64,000 nt of DNA from Gonium pectorale (taxonomy: Eukaryota > Chlorophyta > Chlorophyceae > Chlamydomonadales > Volvocaceae): positions 1,800,230 to 1,864,229 of the forward strand of contig LSYV01000011.1 of assembly GCA_001584585.1 (NCBI GenBank), written 5' to 3'. The notes under the pieces are model-generated. The model had not been told where the DNA came from and ran no database searches. It saw only the letters and a program-made list of their open reading frames with translations. The translations under genes were made by a program, and so were the position numbers. This document shows, one piece after another, positions 60,069 through 64,000 of the stretch. Each line of letters starts with the position of its first letter. Position 1 is the stretch's first letter.

Positions 60069-60330
60069 TGACCCTTCATTGCCGGCTGGGCGAAGCTTTC
60101 CCTGCCTCTCACGTCCCCCGCCGATGGGGTGGCCGTGGGGCACGCCTACCTCTTCGGGCGTTTTCCGCCAGCTGGGCAAAGCTTTCCCTGCCTCTCACGT
60201 TCCCCGCCAAAGAGGCGTGCGCGTGGCAAGCATCCCTATGCTCTCCGGGATTTTACCGCCAGCTTGGCAAAGCTTTCCCTCCTTCTCACCTTCCCCGCCA
60301 ACGAGGCGTGCGCGTACCTCGAGTGTCGGC
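60069..60330 (+). repeat. Tandem repeat of about 86-91 bp next to the gap
   Basis: GCCGGCTGGGCGAAGCTTTC at 60081, GCCAGCTGGGCAAAGCTTTC at 60167 and GCCAGCTTGGCAAAGCTTTC at 60258 start three units. Each is followed by CCT.CTTCTCAC or CTGCCTCTCACGT and CCCCGCC. Periods are 86 and 91 bp. Their long open frames are a by-product of the repeat. Confidence 0.88.
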
Positions 60331-62329
60331 ATGAGGATTTGAGCCGGGGACCATTATTTCACCAAACCAAAAACCCAATGCAATTGATATGGCTGACGCA
60401 TTTCCCATCCCAATACCTCACGAATCCTCTCGCAGTCCTCCTAATTCGGGGTCCTAAACAGACCATGTCACCCTGAAAATTTTCACCACTTATTAAAAAT
60501 TTTAATTAAGATAGCAAGCCTGATCCAGCACGAATGATTACAACGTCGCAAGCGCTGCCACCATGCTCTTACAAAGGGTTTGGCGCACGGCGCCGCTGGT
60601 GGGCACCTGCGCACGTGTCACATGCTCACACCACCTCGCGTCCTGTCCAGAGCGACTCACAGCAACCAAGCCAAGATTGTAAACTCACAAGAGGAACTGC
60701 CCCGGTCGGCGCCGGTGTTGGCCATACGGTACACGGCATACAGCGCAACGCACGTGGCAGTGCGCAGTGAAGGGTTACGAGTCTGTCAGCATGCCGGGTA
60801 GTGGGTTCAGGACACACGGGCTGACGGGCACCCGGAAATAAAACCAGCACCATTAACCAGAACCGTCAACTAAGGACCTGTAACTGAACACGCTCGTCGT
60901 TTCAACTGACCGGTCCGTAAATTGCGGCAAGCCTTTGTGCGACTGACCTTTCAAATCGCATCATCGTGTACGTGCTGATCCGGCTTGGCGCTCCGCATCC
61001 CCCCAAGCTTAAGGACTTCGTGCAACGAAGGACAACAGTCCCTAAGACACCCGGCTTTTGAAAACAACCGGTAACGCATCTTGCCGCCAAGGACTGAATG
61101 GAACAAGCGACTAATAAGCAATGATAGACAAGCAGCCCCATAGGACGGAGCCAGCAAGAAATCACGAGGCAAAGGGTCAAAGAGGCCCAATGCTACGAAA
61201 GTAGTACACACACAGTACGGCACATGACGGACTGCGTTGCGCTGCGGGAGGCGCGGCCCAGAATAACCAGAACCAATGTTCATACGAATTGGATGCTTCT
61301 CCATGCGGATAGTCTCGGCCGTATGTCGGGGTGGGATGGATAGGAGGGGACGAAACAAATGAAGGGGCAACGCAAAGGTCCGACTAGTGGCGTACGGAGC
61401 GATGCACCACCTGAGCAGCACCCGGAGGTAGGTAGTCTATGTATATGCCACACAAACGTCGAAAGATTTAGGCCCTGTGAAAAGGGCGGCGTCATAGGTT
61501 CGCTGAAAGCGCCGTCAACGACGTTGCACTGAAAATGATCAAGACACGTAGGCCACGTGCTGATGAGGCTGGCGCCAACCCCATACCAGCTGAGCGCGCC
61601 TCCGGATGGGCCGACCAGTCGGCAGATGCGTGGTGCAATACGCAGTATGGTCGGGGCGCCAGGTAAGCAAGCAACGCCCGGACGTGCGGCACCACGCAGG
61701 TCCGCGGCCCAAGCGCTCTCGGGTAAGGCATATGGCCCCGGCCCAACAAAATACGGAAGGACGCGGCTGATGCCACGGCGGTACGGGGCCCCAAGATGCA
61801 CTTAAGTCGACTCAGCAGAGTACAGCTACTGCCTACTGGTAGGACACAACGCATCTTAACCACCACCTGACATAGCGGGCCATATCCGGGGTTATCTGGT
61901 GGGACGAACGGAATGCACGAAACCTGCAACATAAGGACAACCAAGATTCCCGACATGGGTTTGTGGCCTATCCAAATGCCACATGTCGTGAGCGGCATCA
62001 TAAGAACATGAAAGGAAAGGGGGAAATGCAGCTTTGCTGCGCGGTTGAATGAATATAAATGAGTTAAATACGGCCATACTGTGCTCGACAAGCAACTCGT
62101 CTGCACCGCCTTTCACACTCAACGCAGCACGCTCCGCAACTGTCCGTTTCACCGTAACAGAGCACTCACCATAATTGTCCCAATATATCGCTCCTCCTCA
62201 CCACACTTTCTCGCCTCTCCGCCTGTAACCTTTCCACAGGAAAAAATCTTTCATCTGAGGCGCGCATGGGAGCCGCGTGGCGGCGGCGAGGACCCTAGCT
62301 CACCCCACCCTCGCCCGTGTCACCTCCCC
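60331..62329. other. Intergenic region with no gene recognised
   Basis: Starts with an AT-rich stretch (60480-60520). Minus-strand frames up to 204 codons are present but look non-coding. It may hold the 3' UTR of the minus-strand ORF ending at 62330. Confidence 0.45.
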
Positions 62330-64000
62330 TCACCCTCCCCTCGGCGCTCCGCGCACATACTTCATTGCCTTCTTGAGCGCCCGCACAAGCCTGCCAAGCG
62401 CGCCCCTCTTGTCCTTCTTCATCTTCTTGGCGCCTCCGTTTGCAGCAGTCCCGCGAGCCGCGCTTGCAGCTGCGCCCTTCGCGCCATCTACGAGCCTCCC
62501 CTCAGCCGCCTGCAATCCGGCTTGTGCCAGCGATCCCTTGTTCGGGCATGGGAGGCGCGGCTGCGCGGGCGGGGCATCTGCGCAGCCTCGCAGGACCCAG
62601 GCCGCCAGTGAGCACCTATCCTGTGAAGCGCCGTTGAAGAGCTTGCAGCTGGGCACGGCTCGAGGCACGCCTGACGGAACGCGCGGGGCTGCGGGCGGTG
62701 ACGGCAGGGCCACCGTCACAGCCGCCCTCCTCGTCTCGGCCGCCGTCGCCTCCGAGTCCGGCGACTCCGCCGGCAGCTGGCGGGGAGGGCGCCGCTGCCC
62801 TCTCTCCCACTTTCGGTGCCGCTCGTGGACGCCTGCGCTGCCCTCGGCTCCGCAGACGTCCTCGGTACTCGAGTTGGGCGCCATGTCCGCCTCGGGGCGC
62901 ACCACGAGGCCGCTGCCCGCCAGCGCCTTGACATGGCTGACGAGGGCGGTTGTGCCGGGCGTCCCAGATCCTCTCACCGCCCGTGGTGCTGCCTCCGCCG
63001 ACGAAGCCGCCACAACGTCTGCCGCCAGCGCGCCCGGGGCACAAGGGGCCTCGTCGGTGAAGATGGGGTTCGTGTGGGCCGCTGCAAAGCTGCCAATGGC
63101 GGCAGGCCCCGTCCGGCAGAGCCCCTCCTGCTGCCCCGGTGAGGCGCCGCCGAGCCCGTCCGCGCCTTCGCCCAGGCTGGCGTGGATTGACTGGGCCGCT
63201 AGCCCATAGCAAGCCCCGGGCCTGGCGGGCGGCCTCAGCGGGCGACCCAAGGTGAACACCCCGCGGTGAGCCCGCAATTGCGCCGCCTGCGCCGCCTGCG
63301 CCGCCTGCGCCGCCTGTCCCCGCGAAGCGCCGGCGCCAAGAAGCGGGGGGCTTGAGGCGGGGCGGGCCGGGCTGCGCCGCCGCCGCTGCTTCCCCTGCGT
63401 CCCATGGGCTCCGTAGCGCATCTTATGGAGCGCTCCGCGGAGGGAGCAGCCGCCAGTGACGGCTCCGCCCGCGCTTGCGCTGCACCCGATGCCTACCCTG
63501 ACATGGCTGCCATGCCCAGCAGCCCGGCTTGTCACGCTCATTGTGCGGGTCGGGAAGGCGGCGCCGCCGGACCTGCCACCGTTGCCGGCGTGAGCACGGG
63601 CTGCGGCGGTCTCAACGGCAGCCGTCTCCATGCTGGTCTTTGCGCGGGTCGTCCCCCGATGAAGGAAGGACCCACTGTGCCAGCTGCTCAACTGCACCGA
63701 CACCGGCGGCGCTGCTGCTGCCGGCGCCATCGTTCCGCCGCCGGCCGTCGCAGGGCGGAGCTTTAGCCACTGGGCACCCACCGTCGCCGCCGCTGGCGAG
63801 TCGGGCAGGCAGCCCGTGTCGCTGGCTCCCCATAGGTGAAAGGAAGAGCCGCCGCTGAGGTCGCTGGTGAGTAGCGCCGCCGCTGCAGCCGCGGCGGCGG
63901 CGGCCCGGGAGCCTCTGACCAGCGGCGCCGGCGGACCAACGTTGGCGAGCGCGGCTGCAGAAGACATGGAGCTGGCACGCAGGTCGAAGAGGAGGGATTC
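62330..64000 (-). CDS. Ala-rich protein of unknown function, 3' part (continues beyond the window)
   Basis: One open frame of 557 codons runs from the window edge to a stop at 62332-62330. The frame is open upstream of the first Met (63967), reading ESLLFDLRASSM, so the gene likely begins outside the window. It is dominated by Ala, Gly, Ser and Pro with poly-Ala runs and a QAAQAAQAAQAAQ stretch. The C-terminal about 35 residues are strongly basic (NGGAKKMKKDKRGALGRLV, then RALKKAMKYVRG) and could form an amphipathic helix or nucleic-acid-binding tail. I recognise no domain. Such low-complexity regions are common in large volvocine regulatory proteins. Confidence 0.55.
   Translation of the reverse strand, partial: ESLLFDLRASSMSSAAALANVGPPAPLVRGSRAAAAAAAAAALLTSDLSGGSSFHLWGASDTGCLPDSPAAATVGAQWLKLRPATAGGGTMAPAAAAPPVSVQLSSWHSGSFLHRGTTRAKTSMETAAVETAAARAHAGNGGRSGGAAFPTRTMSVTSRAAGHGSHVRVGIGCSASAGGAVTGGCSLRGALHKMRYGAHGTQGKQRRRRSPARPASSPPLLGAGASRGQAAQAAQAAQAAQLRAHRGVFTLGRPLRPPARPGACYGLAAQSIHASLGEGADGLGGASPGQQEGLCRTGPAAIGSFAAAHTNPIFTDEAPCAPGALAADVVAASSAEAAPRAVRGSGTPGTTALVSHVKALAGSGLVVRPEADMAPNSSTEDVCGAEGSAGVHERHRKWERGQRRPPRQLPAESPDSEATAAETRRAAVTVALPSPPAAPRVPSGVPRAVPSCKLFNGASQDRCSLAAWVLRGCADAPPAQPRLPCPNKGSLAQAGLQAAEGRLVDGAKGAAASAARGTAANGGAKKMKKDKRGALGRLVRALKKAMKYVRGAPRGG
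63284..63318. repeat. 9-bp tandem repeat inside the Ala-rich ORF
   Basis: GCCGCCTGC repeated about four times encodes the Ala-Ala-Gln repeats on the minus strand. Confidence 0.85.

Noticed and set aside
59552..60342. Long frames running through the second N gap
   Set aside because: Produced by undefined bases and the tandem repeat, not by coding sequence.
61492..62106. 204-codon minus-strand frame
   Set aside because: No motif, no suitable splice sites, and surrounding frames look alike; treated as intergenic.
1..64000. CRISPR arrays, rRNA, tRNA or bacterial-type operons
   Set aside because: I saw no spaced identical repeats, rRNA blocks or tRNA-like cloverleaf signatures; the genes are intron-rich and eukaryotic.

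Overview
The window is nuclear DNA from a green alga, most likely a volvocine (Chlamydomonas-like) species. The evidence is high GC, genes cut into many short exons with GTGAG/GTGCG donors and pyrimidine-CAG acceptors, Ala/Gly-rich low-complexity linkers, a plant-type BIO3-BIO1 biotin gene, and poly-A candidates of the TGTAA type. It has two runs of N (14276-14395 and 59745-60068). I derived exon models by reading splice sites and checking that phases close; no transcript or database evidence was available.

Left part (1-26,100). An ankyrin-repeat/U-box E3 ligase gene (+, 1087-4965) is followed by about 3.3 kb of apparently non-coding DNA. Then a divergent pair shares a 362-bp upstream region: a predicted N-myristoylated TPR protein (-, 12380-8274) and the bifunctional biotin enzyme BIO3-BIO1 (+, 12743-19428). 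Converging on the latter is an eight-exon saccharopine-dehydrogenase-like oxidoreductase (-, 25404-21125).

Middle (26,100-46,100). This is a tandem array of four related F-box-like/leucine-rich-repeat genes on the + strand (copies A-D). Only copy D (42923-46033) has a continuous four-exon reading frame, 656 residues. A, B and C carry frameshifts or deletions. All four keep an N-terminal QxRITRFL motif resembling a PCNA-interacting (PIP) box, encoded with many synonymous differences. All four also keep an upstream GACCC-NN-GGGTC inverted repeat. The spacers hold retrotransposon (LINE) relics, a 91-bp tandem repeat, a remnant of a possible fifth copy, and a segmental duplication linking the regions upstream of B and D.

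Right part (46,100-64,000). A 15-exon SDA1/SDAD1 ribosome-biogenesis gene (+, 46750-54243) and an eight-exon DHHC palmitoyltransferase gene (+, 55143-57878) are followed by about 4.4 kb of repeat-bearing intergenic DNA with the second gap. Last is the 3' part of an Ala-rich ORF (-) running off the window end. The genes outside the array look like unrelated housekeeping or regulatory functions. The array is the dynamic part and the best candidate for something undescribed.
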